Positions 1 to 10,312 of a stretch of 64,000 bases of DNA are shown piece after piece. Source of the stretch: Nannocystis pusilla (lineage in GTDB: Bacteria > Myxococcota_A > Polyangia > Nannocystales > Nannocystaceae); contig NZ_JAPNKE010000002.1 in the NCBI RefSeq assembly GCF_026626665.1, forward strand, positions 11,738,001 to 11,802,000. Direction: 5' to 3'. The stretch's first letter is position 1. Each line of letters begins with the position of its first letter. Below the pieces are notes generated by a model. The model did no database searches and was not told where the DNA came from. It saw only the letters and a program-made list of their open reading frames with translations. The translations under genes were made by a program, and so were the position numbers.

Positions 1-97
1 CGCGCCGGTGAACGAGACGATTGCGAGTGGCGCTGTCGGAGTGGGAATCGACGGGCGCAGCGGCGTGTGGCGGGGAGTCGGCGCGAGGGTGAGCGGT

Positions 98-156
98 CAT
101 GTCCCGAAGAGCATGCTTTAAAGCATGTCGATCGGGACATGTGCATGAGCACATGT
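98..156. repeat. Nested palindromes at left edge
   Basis: An outer inverted repeat CATGTCCCGA (98-107) / TCGGGACATG (132-141) encloses a perfect 16-bp palindrome CATGCTTTAAAGCATG (112-127). A second inverted repeat, ACATGTGC (137-144) / GCACATGT (149-156), shares the right arm of the first. The outer arms belong to the TGTCC...GGACA palindrome family seen across the window. It lies 28 bp beyond the 3' end of kinase 1, so it could act as a terminator or a protein-binding site. The rest of bases 1-183 shows no gene. Confidence 0.6.
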
Positions 157-183
157 CTCGAGTGATATGATGGGATCTGCGAC

Positions 184-3102
184 TCACGGGGCCGGGTGGC
201 TGGCCAGCCACTTGCCCACGCTGGCGCGCGCGTCTTCGGTGCCGGGGGCCGTGGGGTAGGTCGTGGCGGCCTGCTCGGCCAGGGCGCGGGCGCGGGTGCG
301 GTCGCCGTTCGCGTCCCACAGGGCGCGGGCGACCGCGAAGCGGGCCTCGGCGAGCTCCTCGGGCTGGACCTGCGCGGCCTCGCGGATCGCCAGCGCTCGC
401 TCGAGCTCGGGCACCGCCTCGGCGGCGCGGCCGAGGCCGATCAGGGCGTCGCCGCGGCCGAGCAGGGTGTGGGCGACGCTCGCGTGGTCGGGGCCCAGGA
501 CCTGCTCCTGGCTGGCGAGGGCGCGGGCGAACAGCTTCAGCGCGTCCTCGTGCGCGCCGCCGGCGGTGAGCTGGCCGAGGCCGGCCACGCTCGCGACCGT
601 CGACGGGTGGTGGGCCGAGCCGGCGCTCGTAGATCGCCAGGGCGCGCTTCAGCAGGCGCGTCGCCTCGGCGTCGTCGCCGGTGTCGTAGCGGACGGTGGC
701 GAGGTTGTGCAGCGTGTCGGCGACCACCGGGTGGTCGGGGCCGAGCGCCCGCTCCTGGATCGCCAGGGCCCGCAGGAACAGCCGCGCGGCCTCGTCGTAG
801 ACGCCGGTGGCCTCGTACACGAGGGCGAGGTTGCACAGCGAGGTGGCGACCGAGACGTGCTCGCGGCCGAAGGTGGCCTCGCGGATCGCCAGGGCGCGGG
901 TGAGGGCGGCGATCGCCGGGTCGTAGGTGCCGAGGGACTCGTGGACCAGCGCGATGTTGTTGAGGGTGGTGGCGACCTGCGGGTGGTCCTCGCCCAATAC
1001 CTGCTCGTAGATCGCCAGGGAGCGGGCGTAGAGCGCGCGGCCTCGTCGATGGCCCCGGTCGCGTAGCGCACACCGGCGAGGTTGTTGACGCTGTCGGCGA
1101 CGCGCGGGTGCTGCTCGCCGAGGGCGGCCTCGCGGGCGGCGAGGACGCGGGCGTAGAGGTCGACGGCCGCGCCGAGCTCGCCGCCGACGTACTGGACGCC
1201 GGCGAGGTTGCTGTCGAGGTCGGCCTGCTCGAGCGGGTGGGCGCCGGCCAGCAGCGCGAGCTGGGTCCGCGCCGACTCGGCCCACACCTTGCCCTCGGCC
1301 AGCCGCGAGCCGCGGTAGCCGACCACGAACACCAGCTCGGTGCTGGCCTGCAGGGCGAGGCGGGCCGAGCGAGCCTCGCGGGCGGCCGCCAGCGCGCGCA
1401 GGAGGCCGGCCTCGGCCTCGGCGTAGGCGCCGGTGTGCTCGGCCAGGCCGGCGGCGCGCAGCTCGGCCTGGGCGACCAGGGCCAGCCAGCCGACGACCAC
1501 GGCCGCGTGCAGGGCCTCGCGCGCGACCGGCAGGCCCTCGGCGTAGCGCCCGGCGGCCGCCAGCGAGCCGGCCCGGGCCAGCCGGGCGCGCACCGCCGAG
1601 ATCTGCGCGCGCTGGTCGAAGCGCAAGAGCGGCCGCTCGCGCAGGTAGGTCGGGTCGGCGCACGGCTCGGGGTGGCGAGCGCGGCGGCGGCGCTGGTGGC
1701 CTCGGTGAGGCTGGCCGCGTCGACGCGCCGCAGCTCGCCGACGAGCGCGACGAAGTTGCCGCGGGCCTCGGCGAGGCAGTCGACCGCGCGGGCGTACTGC
1801 TCGCCGTCCCAGGTGGCTTCGAGGCGGTTCGCGCGGCAGGCGGCGTCGGCGACCGCGTGCCACGAGGCGGCCCAGCGGTCGAGCCACGGCGCGGCGCGGG
1901 CGAGGTGGCGGCGGCGTGGGCCGCTCCGGTGGCGAGAAAGGCCTGCTCGAGCGCGGCGCGGGCCGGCTCGTCCCAGTCGGCGAACACGGCCGAGGCGGCG
2001 GCGTCGCAGGCGGCGATCGTGCGCCGCTCGGCGACCTCGGCCGCGCCGACGCCGGCCGAGAGCAGCGCGAGCGCGCCGGCGACGAGCGCGAGGGTCCGGC
2101 GCCGGCGGGTCGGGTCGGCGCGCAGGGCCTGCGGCAGCGCCCGCGTGTCGGCGAAGCGGGCCGCGCGGTCGCGCGAGAGGCGCGCTCCAGCACCCTGCGC
2201 AGCCACTGCGGCGCGCGGGCCCGCGGCGGCGGGGTGACGACGCCGGCGGTGACGCTGGCCATCAGGGTCGGCAGGGTGTCGCCGGCGAACGGCCGCTGGC
2301 CGTAGAGCGCCTCCCAGGCGGTCGCGCACAGGGCGAACTGGTCGGAGCGGGCGTCGACGGGCTCGCCCAGGAACTGCTCCGGCGCCATGAAGGCCGGCGT
2401 GCCCATGATCGCCCCGGTGTGGGTGAGCACGGTCGTCCCGCTCGCGCCCGCGAGCTCGCCCGCCGGCGCCGCCGAGGCCTCGGCGCGCGCGAGCCCGAAG
2501 TCCATCAGGCGCACGCGACCGTCGCCGCCGACCATGATGTTGTCGGGCTTGATGTCGCGGTGGACCAGGCCCTTCGCGTGGGCCGCGGCGAGGCCCTCGC
2601 CGGCCGCGATCACGACCGCGAGGATCTCCTGCCACGTGCGCGGCGCGGCCGTGAGCCACGCGCCGAGCGTCTGGCCGTCGACGAATTCCATGGCGAGGTA
2701 GACGCGATCCTCGAAGGTGCCGACGTCGTGGATCTTCACCACGTCGGGGTGGTCGAGCCGGGCCAGCGCCTGGGCCTCGCGCAGCCGGACCTGCGCCGCC
2801 GAGGGATCGCCGGCGGCCGTGTGCTTGAGCAGCTTGACCGCGACCTTGCGGTCGAGCAGGTCGTCGTAGCAGGCGTACACCACGCCCATGGCCCCGCGGC
2901 CGACCTGGCCCAGCACGGTGAAACGACCGATCCGCAGCGGCCCGCCGCGCCCGGGGAACAGGGCCCGCTTGACGATCTCCTTGTCGACCGGCGTGCCCGC
3001 GCCCGGCGGCGGCGGGCGCAGCTCGACCTCGCCCGAGTCGGTGTTCGTCCCTTGACCGGTGGCGGCGAGGGTCGCCCCCAGGCTCTCGTCCTCGCCGGTC
3101 AT
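184..3102 (-). CDS. Ser/Thr protein kinase with TPR repeats (kinase 1)
   Basis: Eukaryotic-like protein kinase of about 970 residues, probably membrane-anchored signalling. The kinase domain covers about residues 58-330: glycine loop GQVGRGAMGVVY, catalytic HRDIKPDN and DFGLA, and an APE-like MAPEQF. In the shifted frame around 2040-2110 a hydrophobic stretch (LALVAGALALLSAGVG) gives a likely transmembrane segment. After it come many TPR units of the type ALAIREAALGEQHPRVADS up to the end (WLASHPAP). Frameshifts lie near 2185, 1690, 1040 and 625; coding-type protein continues in another frame at each, so I treat this as one gene. The start MTGEDES at 3102 is 160 bp from the divergent gene at 3262. 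Substrates are unknown; the TPR part suggests protein-protein docking. Kinases 2 and 3 in this window share the same architecture. Confidence 0.85.
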
Positions 3103-3261
3103 CGGAGCGGAGGATCAGTGTCGGACGCGCCGGGGTCAGTGCGTGAAATCGCCACGGGAGCGCGGGCGATTTCGCGGCCTTCTGCGTGCAGGCGCGCCGA
3201 GACCCGGGCGCCGGCGCGGGGGTCCCCGCGCCGGACGTCGGGGTCGCAGTACACTGACCGC

Positions 3262-3561
3262 GTGAACGGATACCTGCAGGCCCTCGCCGGCGCGGCCGAC
3301 CAGCTGCGCGACGTGACGTTCTTGCGGCTGCTCCTGCCGGTGCTGCTGGTGGTCGGCGTGGCGCTGACGATCCGCTGGGGCGTGCGCGGGGTGATCGGGC
3401 GCCGCACCGTCCTGTACGGCCGCGCCGCGAGCGGCCGCTTGCTCCACGGCGAGGTCGAGGGCGGCGTCGCGGTCGTGGTCGGTGTCCTCCACTTCGTGTG
3501 TGCCGCCGCGATGCTCGCCACCCTCGGCCCGCTGTCGCTCTATCTTTGGTGGCCGCGCTGA
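3262..3561 (+). CDS. Small membrane protein, function unknown
   Basis: A 99-residue protein starting at GTG (VNGYLQALAGAADQL). It has two hydrophobic stretches, LLLPVLLVVGVALTI (about residues 23-37) and a C-terminal one around VVVGVLHFVCAAAMLATLG, so a two-helix inner-membrane protein is likely. The GTG start is chosen because upstream sequence in the same frame is antisense to kinase 1. It is divergent from kinase 1. No family recognised. Confidence 0.55.
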   Translation: MNGYLQALAGAADQLRDVTFLRLLLPVLLVVGVALTIRWGVRGVIGRRTVLYGRAASGRLLHGEVEGGVAVVVGVLHFVCAAAMLATLGPLSLYLWWPR

Positions 3562-3567
3562 GGCTGG

Positions 3568-3585
3568 ATGTCCGAAGGGACAGGT
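3568..3585. repeat. TGTCC palindrome copy
   Basis: ATGTCCGAAGGGACAGGT, an imperfect palindrome with arms TGTCC/GGACA, 7 bp after the stop of the small membrane protein gene. In RNA it could form a short hairpin. A related half site GACATGTCCGATCGG lies at 3604-3618. Confidence 0.6.
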
Positions 3586-3774
3586 CGCATCCGCGCCGCC
3601 GGTGACATGTCCGATCGGCCAGATGGGCGATCGTGCGCTGTCTGCATCCGGAGAGCCGATGATTGGGCGGCGCCTCGCCGGCCTGGCGCATCATGTGGGA
3701 GATCGGCGCACGCAGGCGGAACGGAGTCCGCACGCCGTCCACGCCGGTCGGCGCATGATAGATAAGGACCGACG

Positions 3775-4902
3775 ATGGACGAACGGAGCAAGCGCGGCCC
3801 GCACGTGGTGATCGAGGTGGACGAGGCGCTGCGGGTGACCGGGTGGAGTCGCCGCGCGGAGCAGGTGTTCGCGGCGGCGGAGGCGGAGGTGCTGGGGCGC
3901 GGGCTCGGCGAGGTCGTGCCGCTCGTGGCCGGCGACTGGGCCGCGCTGCTGGCGGAGGACCGCGAGGCGCCGGAGGTCGAGGCGGTGCGGCGCGGCGGCG
4001 AGGTGCTGTATTTCCAGGCGTGGTGGCAATCCGAGCGCGACGCCGACGGGCGCGCGACGGGGGCGACGATCCACGGCCACGACGTCTCCGATCGCATCGG
4101 CCGCTACCGCCGCGCCGCGCTGGCCGAGAAGATGTTCGAGGCGGTGATCGAGAACCTCGACGTCTCGGTGTGGGCGCTCGACAAGGCCGGCAACTACCTG
4201 TTCCAGGACGGCAAGGGCATGCAGGCGGTCGGGCTGTCGCCGCAGCACTTCGTCGGCCGCAACATCTTCGAGGCGTTCCCGGACCACCCCGGCCACGGCG
4301 TGGTGAGGCGGGCGCTCGCCGGCGAGGCCTACCGCGGCGAGGAGGTCGAGGTGCTCGGGGTGCCTTGGCGCAACTGGTACGTGCCGGTCGCCGACCCCGG
4401 AGACAGCGGGGCGGCGATGGTCGGCATCTCGTTCGACCTCCGCGAGTCGCTGCGCCGCGAGGCCGAGCTGCAGGGCAAGATCGACCTGATCGAGAAGCAG
4501 CAGGAGGTGATCCGCGAGCTCTCGACGCCGATCATCGAGGTGTGGGACGGCATCATCACGGTGCCGATCCTCGGCCTCGTCGACAGCGTGCGCACCGCCG
4601 AGATCATGGACGAGCTGCTGCAGGCCGTCGGCCGCCTGCGCGCCCGCTTCGCCATCCTCGACCTCACCGGCGTCGAGGTCGTCGACACCGGCACCGCGAG
4701 CCACCTGATCGCGATGATCCGCGCGATCGGCCTGCTCGGCGCCGAGGGCGTGCTGACCGGCATCCACCCGCGGATCGCCCAGACCATGGTGGCGATCGGC
4801 GTCGACCTGTCGCACGTGGCGGTCCACGCCCGCCTGCGCGACGCGCTGCAGCACTGCATCGCCCGGCTCGGCGAGCAGAAGGCCGGGCGCGCGGCGAAGT
4901 AA
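3775..4902 (+). CDS. PAS-PAS-STAS regulator, RsbR-like
   Basis: Intact 375-residue cytosolic protein. Residues about 10-110 and 118-225 look like two PAS sensor folds (for example VSVWALDKAGNYLFQDGKG). The C-terminal 120 residues form a STAS domain beginning LSTPIIEVWDGIITVPILG and containing LDLTGVEVVDTGTASHL. This matches the C-terminal STAS of RsbR-type stressosome proteins and anti-sigma factor antagonist-like regulators; the Thr residues of STP and LTGV align with the usual phosphorylation positions. It probably senses a small molecule or signal and acts by partner switching with a kinase/anti-sigma factor, but no RsbT-like switch kinase is adjacent. A second member lies at 40562-41845. 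Confidence 0.8.
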   Translation: MDERSKRGPHVVIEVDEALRVTGWSRRAEQVFAAAEAEVLGRGLGEVVPLVAGDWAALLAEDREAPEVEAVRRGGEVLYFQAWWQSERDADGRATGATIHGHDVSDRIGRYRRAALAEKMFEAVIENLDVSVWALDKAGNYLFQDGKGMQAVGLSPQHFVGRNIFEAFPDHPGHGVVRRALAGEAYRGEEVEVLGVPWRNWYVPVADPGDSGAAMVGISFDLRESLRREAELQGKIDLIEKQQEVIRELSTPIIEVWDGIITVPILGLVDSVRTAEIMDELLQAVGRLRARFAILDLTGVEVVDTGTASHLIAMIRAIGLLGAEGVLTGIHPRIAQTMVAIGVDLSHVAVHARLRDALQHCIARLGEQKAGRAAK

Positions 4903-4903
4903 G

Positions 4904-4921
4904 ATGTCCGCAGGGACATGT
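4904..4921. repeat. TGTCC palindrome copy
   Basis: ATGTCCGCAGGGACATGT starts 2 bp after the stop of the PAS-STAS gene. Arms are ATGTCC/GGACAT with a 4-base spacer. Confidence 0.6.
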
Positions 4922-4930
4922 GCTCGCATT

Positions 4931-4987
4931 GGCGGGGACGCGGCCCCGCCGATGATGTGCGTGCAGTGGCGGGGACGCGGCCCCGCC
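4931..4987. terminator. Twin identical terminator hairpins between convergent genes
   Basis: The same 20-bp GC hairpin (stem GGCGGGG/CCCCGCC, loop ACGCGG) occurs twice, at 4931-4950 and 4968-4987, between the convergent genes ending at 4902 and 4993. There is no T-run, so the calls as bidirectional terminators rest on structure and position. Confidence 0.55.
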
Positions 4988-4992
4988 GGTGC

Positions 4993-6119
4993 TCACGGCA
5001 GCTCGGCGGCGAGCTTCTCGTAGACGTCGGCGGAGGGTCCGCCGAGCACCAGGCGATCGACGTGGACCGCCTCGCTGTTGCGCCAGCCGAGCAGCGTCAC
5101 CAGGCCCTTCGGGCTGAAGTGCGCGGTGGCCGGCAGCACCGTGATGTCGTCGGGATACGCGGCGTTGCGCAGCTCGGCGACGTACTTGTCGCCCTGGGCG
5201 TAGATCAGCACGTCGAGGGTGTTCTCGACGCCGCGGTCGAGCGGGAACAGGGCCTCGGCGTGGTCCTGCCACTGGGACTCGGCGATGCGGGTGCGGAACA
5301 CCTGCTCGTCGGCGGTGAGGAGCCCGAGAGACATGGCGCCGGTCTCGAACGCGGCGTCGGCCGGCAGACGGGACGTGATCTCGAACATGTCCTCTTCGGG
5401 GATGCCGACCATCGGCGGGGTCAGCCGCAGGCGCGCGCACAGCAGGGCGTCGCCGTACTCCAGCTTGGACCAGGTCGGGCTGTAGTTGTCCCACCAGTCC
5501 ATGGTCATCGGGTGCGGGCCGAAGTTCAGCGCGCCGCCGGCCAGGGTCGGCGCGGCCCAGGTGCCCTTCCAGTGGGCGTCGTACTGCGCCTGGACGTCGA
5601 ACTCCTCGACGTAGGGGGGACCGCGAACAGCTCGTCGGGACAGCCGACGAAGCAGTTCAGCAGGGGGCCCGCGCTGTCCGGTCCGCACGGGTCCACGCCG
5701 GTGTCGCCGGTGTCGCCGGTCTCGCCGTCGGTGGTGTCGGTGGTGTCGGCGGCGCTCGTGGACGTGCTCGTGCCGTCCTCCGTGGTCTCGCCGGTGCTGG
5801 TGCCGGGGCTGGTGCTGGTGCTGGTGCTGGTGGCCGTGTCGTCGCTCGTCGAGGTGACGGGCGAGGTGCTGTCCGTGCCGGTGTCGGCCGTCGAGGTCGA
5901 GGTCGGGACGGTCGTGTCGGCGGTCGTCGTCGTCTCGTCGCCCGCGGTCGTCCCGGTCGGCTCGGGGCCCGTGGGGTCCCGACGGTGCTGCCCGACTCCG
6001 AGGTGGCGGCGTCGGTCGCACCGGGGGTCTGGGCGTCATCGCCGCAAGCGGCGCCTGCGAGCAGCACGAGGCAAAGGGAGAGTCGGGACGGGCCGTCTTT
6101 CGGGAGATGTGAAGGACAT
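4993..6119 (-). CDS. Secreted lipoprotein with Thr-rich linker
   Basis: The N-terminus carries a signal sequence and lipobox (LSLCLVLLAGAACGDD), so the product is predicted to be lipidated at Cys and exported. A long Thr/Ser/Gly/Asp linker (STSTADTGTDSTSPVTSTSD type) leads to a globular domain of about 190 residues (EEFDVQAQYDAHWKGTW ... YEKLAAELP). I do not recognise that domain; its alternating pattern suggests a beta-rich surface domain, perhaps of the concanavalin-like type. Frameshifts lie near 6085, 5980 and 5620. The ATG at 6119 is the best start but is out of frame with the lipobox unless a base is missing. It is followed by convergent twin hairpins. Confidence 0.65.
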
Positions 6120-6312
6120 GTTCGCTTCTCCGGGCACGAGGCCCGGTCCGACAGGAGACGGGGACCGACCTGACGATTTGCGGGTTTTTTTTCGAGCTCC
6201 GTCGCGCGCGGAGGCACTGCGCAGGCCGGGGCGTCCACACGCGTCGATCCGGGATAACCTGACCCATTTGTCGCGCCCGGGGCTCGCGGTTTGTCGCTTA
6301 GGATCCTCGCCC

Positions 6313-7155
6313 ATGCGCCTCTCCACGCGCTTGCTGTCGCTGCTCGGCGGAGCGCGGGGCCGTGACGCGGAGGCGGTCGAGCGGCTGCTCGCCGGGGCGA
6401 TCGACGACGCCACTCGCCGCTGGCCCGGCGTCAGCCTCGAGCCGGAGACGTTCGTGGCCTGGGTCGCCGCGCGGGTGCCCGCGGGCTCGGAGCCGGTCGA
6501 GGAGGCGCTGGCGAAGCTGCGGCTGGCGGAGCTGTTCCTCGCGTGCGCGTGCGCGGCCGGCTCGGCGGCGGCGATCGCAGCCTTCGACGCCGAGTTCATC
6601 GCCCGCGACCGACGCACCTCGGACGACGAGAAGCAGGTCATCCGCCAGAAGCTGTTTTTGGCCCACGGCGACACGCCGGCCCGGATCGCGCGCTACGGCG
6701 GGCGCGGCGAGCTCGGCGGCTGGGTGCGGACGGTGGCGGCGAGGGTCGCGATCGACAGCGCCCGGCCGGCCCGCGAGCAGCCCACCGACGACGACCTGCT
6801 CGACGCCCTCAGCGTCGATCCGGGGCACAGCCCGGGATTGGCGCAGCTCAAGCAGGACGCGCGCCAGATCGTGCAAGCCGCGCTGAACGGGGCGATCACC
6901 GGGTTGCCGGCGCGCGACCGGATGCTCTTGCTCCAGTATCACCTCGACGGGGTCGGGGTGGTCGAGCTCGGGCGTCTCTTCAACGTGGCGCCCTCGACCA
7001 TCAGCCGCAATCTGGCCCGGATCCGCGGCCTCTTGCTGGCGCAGGTGCGGCGGTCGTTGATGAGCCACCACAAGCTGTGGGGCGACGAGCTCGAGCGCTT
7101 ACTCGAGTTCGCCCAGAGCCAGCTCAGCGTCGGCGGCGTGATCGACCGGAGCTGA
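6313..7155 (+). CDS. RNA polymerase sigma-70 family factor
   Basis: Intact 280-residue protein. The middle part (LGGWVRTVAARVAIDSAR) matches sigma region 2 as seen in myxobacterial ECF-like factors. The C-terminal part (LPARDRMLLLQYHLDGVGVVELGRLF followed by APSTISRNLARIRGLLL) is a region 4 helix-turn-helix. The gene ends 16 bp before kinase 2, which starts with an anti-sigma-type zinc finger, so the two very likely form an operon in which the kinase controls this sigma factor. The ATG start at 6313 follows an antisense-free stretch. The promoter targets cannot be deduced here. Confidence 0.8.
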   Translation: MRLSTRLLSLLGGARGRDAEAVERLLAGAIDDATRRWPGVSLEPETFVAWVAARVPAGSEPVEEALAKLRLAELFLACACAAGSAAAIAAFDAEFIARDRRTSDDEKQVIRQKLFLAHGDTPARIARYGGRGELGGWVRTVAARVAIDSARPAREQPTDDDLLDALSVDPGHSPGLAQLKQDARQIVQAALNGAITGLPARDRMLLLQYHLDGVGVVELGRLFNVAPSTISRNLARIRGLLLAQVRRSLMSHHKLWGDELERLLEFAQSQLSVGGVIDRS

Positions 7156-7171
7156 GGCGCGGGCAGGCCCG

Positions 7172-10100
7172 GTGGACACGCCCGGCGCGGCGCCCTATCT
7201 CTTGCCGGCGATGGTCTGCCCCGAGGAGAACACCATCACCGAGTTCGTGGCCGGGATGCTCTCGCCGGAGGAGAGCAGCCGCGTCGAGGCGCACGCGGCC
7301 GCGTGCCCCGGGTGTCGCAGGTTGTTGTCGGCGCTCGCCCGCTCGCGCGCGGCTTCGACGTCCTTCACGGGGCCCGACGAGGACGTCGCGTCGCACCGCT
7401 CGCTGGCGCGAGGCGCCCTCGTGGGCCGCTACGTCGTGCTAGAGACGCTGGGGGTCGGCGGCGCGGGGGTCGTTTATGCGGCGTACGATCCGAGCTGAAC
7501 CGCAAGGTCGCGCTGAAGCTCCTGCGCAGCCCGGCGTTCGAGCGCTCGCACGAGCCGCGCGGCCGGTTGATGCGCGAGGCGCAGGCGCTGGCGCGGCTGT
7601 CCCATCCCAACGTGGTCGCGGTGTACGACGTGGGCACGTTCGGCTCGAGCGTGTTCATCGCCATGGAGCTGATCGAGGCGTGACGCTCGCCGCCTGGCTG
7701 GCGCAGCGCAGGCACTCGTGGCGCGCCATCGTGGAGATCTTCAAAAAGGTCGGGCAGGGGCTGGCGGCGGCGCGCGGAGGGGCTCATCCACCGCGACTTC
7801 AAGCCGGCCAACGTGCTCGTCGGTCGCGACGGGCGGGTCTGCGTGGTCGACTTCGGCCTCGTCCGCTCGAGCGCCGCGCGCACCGAATCGGAGGTCTCGA
7901 TCTCCGCGGAGGCCGTCGAGCCGTTCGACGAGATCACGCAGGCGGGGGCGTTCCTCGGGACCCCCGCTTACATGGCGCCGGAGCAGTTCGAGAACAGCGT
8001 GGTCGATGCGAGCGCCGATCAATTCAGCTTCTGCGTGGCGTTGTTCGCGGCGCTGTATCAGCGGCGGCCGTACTCGATCAACACCCGCGAGGTGATCCGC
8101 GCCGAGGCGCAGCGGGGCAAGCTGCCCGTCGTGGAAGGCGGGCCGCCGGTGCCTGCATTCGTCCGCCGGGTGTTGGAGCGCGGCCTTCGCCTGGCGCCGG
8201 AGGAGCGCTTCCCGTCGATGGGGGCCCTGCTCGCCGCGCTGTCGCGCGACCCGCGGCAGACCTGGCGGCGGGCGGCCCTCGCGGGGCTCGGGGTCGGCGC
8301 GCTGGCGGCGTCGATCGTCGCGGCGGCGCAATTCGCCGGCGAGCCGGCGCCGCTGTGTCAGGGGAGCGCGGCGAAGTTCGCCCAGGTGTGGAGCGACGAG
8401 GCGCGCGGGGCGATCCACGCCAGGTTCGCGGCGACCGGCGTGGCCCACGCCGAGGACATCTGGGACACGGTGTCGCGCACCCTGGATTCGTATGGGCGCG
8501 GCTGGGCGGCGATGCACACCGACGCGTGCGAGGCGACGCGGGTCCGCGGCGAACAGTCCGATGAATTGCTGTCGCTGCGGATGCTGTGCCTGGACCGGCG
8601 ATTGACGGAGGTGCGCACATTGACGGCGCTGCTCGGGGCGGTGGACGCCGACGGGGTCACGAAGGCGGTCGACGCGGCCTTCGGCCTGACGAGCGTCACG
8701 GCGTGCGCGAACCTCGAGGCGCTGCGCATGCCCGTGCGGGCCCCGGAGGGCGGCGAGCAGGCCGCGGAGGCGCGCGCGATCGAGACGATGCTGGCGCAGG
8801 CCAAGTTCCTGGCGTCGCTCGGGCGCCACGAGGCAGGGCTCGCCGAGGCCGCGCGGGCGGTCGAGCGGGCCCGGGCGCTCGCCCACCCGCCGACCGAGGC
8901 GGAGGCGCTCGAGGCTCTGGGTGGCATCCAGCGGAGGCCGTCGATCCGAAGGCCGCCGAGTCCACGCTGCGCGCGGCGTATGCGACGGCCCACGCGGGGC
9001 GGCACGATCGAGTCGCGGCGCGGGCCGCCATCGGCCTGGTGTTCGTGGTCGGTTCGCAGCTGTTCGACCCGCTGGCGGGCCGCGAGTGGGCCTTCACGCG
9101 CGGGCCGCCCTCGCGCGGTGGGGCGCAGATCCGGGCTCGAAGGATCGCTGCACGCGAACTTCGGCAGCCTGCTCTACAACGCCGGCGACTTCCCGGCGGC
9201 GCGGGCCGAGTTCGCGGAGTCGCTGGCGCTCCGCGAGCAGGCGCTCGGCGAGGAGCACCGCCACCGCGCAGTCGCTCGAGCTGGTGGCGATCGCCGCCAG
9301 CGCCCAGGGCGACGCCGAGGCGGCCACGCCCACCTGCGCCGCGCGACGGCGCTGTCGCGGAAGCTGTTCGGCGCGAAGCACCCGGCGTACGGGGCGATCC
9401 TCGTGCGCACGGGCAATCAGCTGATGCTCGAGGACAGGGCGGCCGAGGCCGAGGCGCTGTTCGCCGAGGCGCTGGCGATCGTGGAGGCGGCGCGCGGCAG
9501 GACCATCCGCAGGTGGCGGTGATCCTGCTGAACACGAGCGGCGCGCTGCGCAAGCTGGGAACGGGCGCGCAGCCCTCGACGCGGCGAGGCGAGCGCTCCG
9601 CAGCTTCGAGGCCACCGAGGGGGCGCGCCCGCTGGTGGCCGACGCGCTGTCGGCGATCGGGCGCGCCGAGAGCGATCTCGGAGAGCTCGACGCGGCGCTC
9701 GCCGCCCATCGCTCGGCGCTGGCGATCTACGAGGAAGTGTTCGGGGCGGAGCACGAGCAGGTCAGCAGTCGCTGGAGAACCTCGGCGACGTGCTCCTGCG
9801 CCGAAATGAGGTCATGGCGGCGCTGGACCACTACGAGCGGGCGCTGGCCCTGCGCGAGAAGGCCCTCGGCGCCGAGTTCATCGACAACGCGTTCGCGCTC
9901 GCGGGCATCGGCGAGGCGCACGTGATGCGCGGCGAGGCGGCGGCGGCGATAGCTCCGCTCGAGCGGGCGCAGGCGTTGCTGGAGAAGCACCGGATCTTCC
10001 CGTCGCTCCTGGCACGAGTGGACTTCCTGCTCGCGCGCGCCCTGGGGGACGCCGGCCGCAGCCAGGAACAGGCGCAGCGCCTGGCCGCTCGCGCGCAGGC

Positions 10101-10176
10101 GGGCTTTCGCGCGCTGGCCACGCCGGTCGGCGACGCGGACGCGAGGCGCGTCGCCGATTGGCTGGCGAGTCATTGA
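7172..10176 (+). CDS. Zinc-finger Ser/Thr protein kinase with TPR repeats (kinase 2)
   Basis: About 1000 residues if frames are joined. The N-terminus has an anti-sigma type zinc finger, HAAACPGCRRLL (H-x3-C-x2-C). It is followed by a protein kinase domain: VGRYVVLETLGVGGAGVVY, HRDFKPAN, DFGLV, APEQF. A transmembrane segment follows (LAGLGVGALAASIVAAAQF near 8280-8335), then TPR units ending ADWLASH. Frameshifts lie near 7495, 7681, 7775, 8935, 9120, 9265, 9500, 9565 and 9770; for example GAGGCGTGA at 7677 needs one more G to read EGVT. The start is GTG at 7172, with ATG at 7211 as alternative. Directly downstream of the sigma factor gene, it is likely a signal-controlled anti-sigma kinase. 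A degenerate copy of its 3' end lies at 10259-10305. Confidence 0.82.
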
Positions 10177-10258
10177 CTTCGTGCGTCACGAAGTCGGTCG
10201 CTCGCCGGACGCGACGCGTCGGTGAGCGGTGGCGCGAGGGACCACGCGCCGACGCTTC

Positions 10259-10305
10259 GGTCGCCGACGCGAATGCGCGGTGATTGGCTGGCGAGCCACG
10301 AATGA
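10259..10305 (+). repeat. Degenerate duplicate of kinase 2 3' end
   Basis: This stretch repeats the last codons of kinase 2, 130 bp downstream. Both share GATTGGCTGGCGAG, here at 10282-10295. Read in one frame the copy gives GDWLASHE followed by TGA, against ADWLASH and TGA at 10176. The flanking GGTCG-CGACGCG is also shared. Confidence 0.55.
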
Positions 10306-10312
10306 TGGGTAC

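Noticed and set aside
1108..3561. 817-codon open frame on the plus strand opposite kinase 1
   Set aside because: It is antisense to a clear kinase/TPR gene and has shadow composition (Ala/Gly/Arg-rich). Only its last 100 codons (small membrane protein) look real.
7172..10176. Programmed ribosomal frameshifting in the kinases
   Set aside because: Too many shifts at unrelated places and without slippery sequences; consensus error is simpler.
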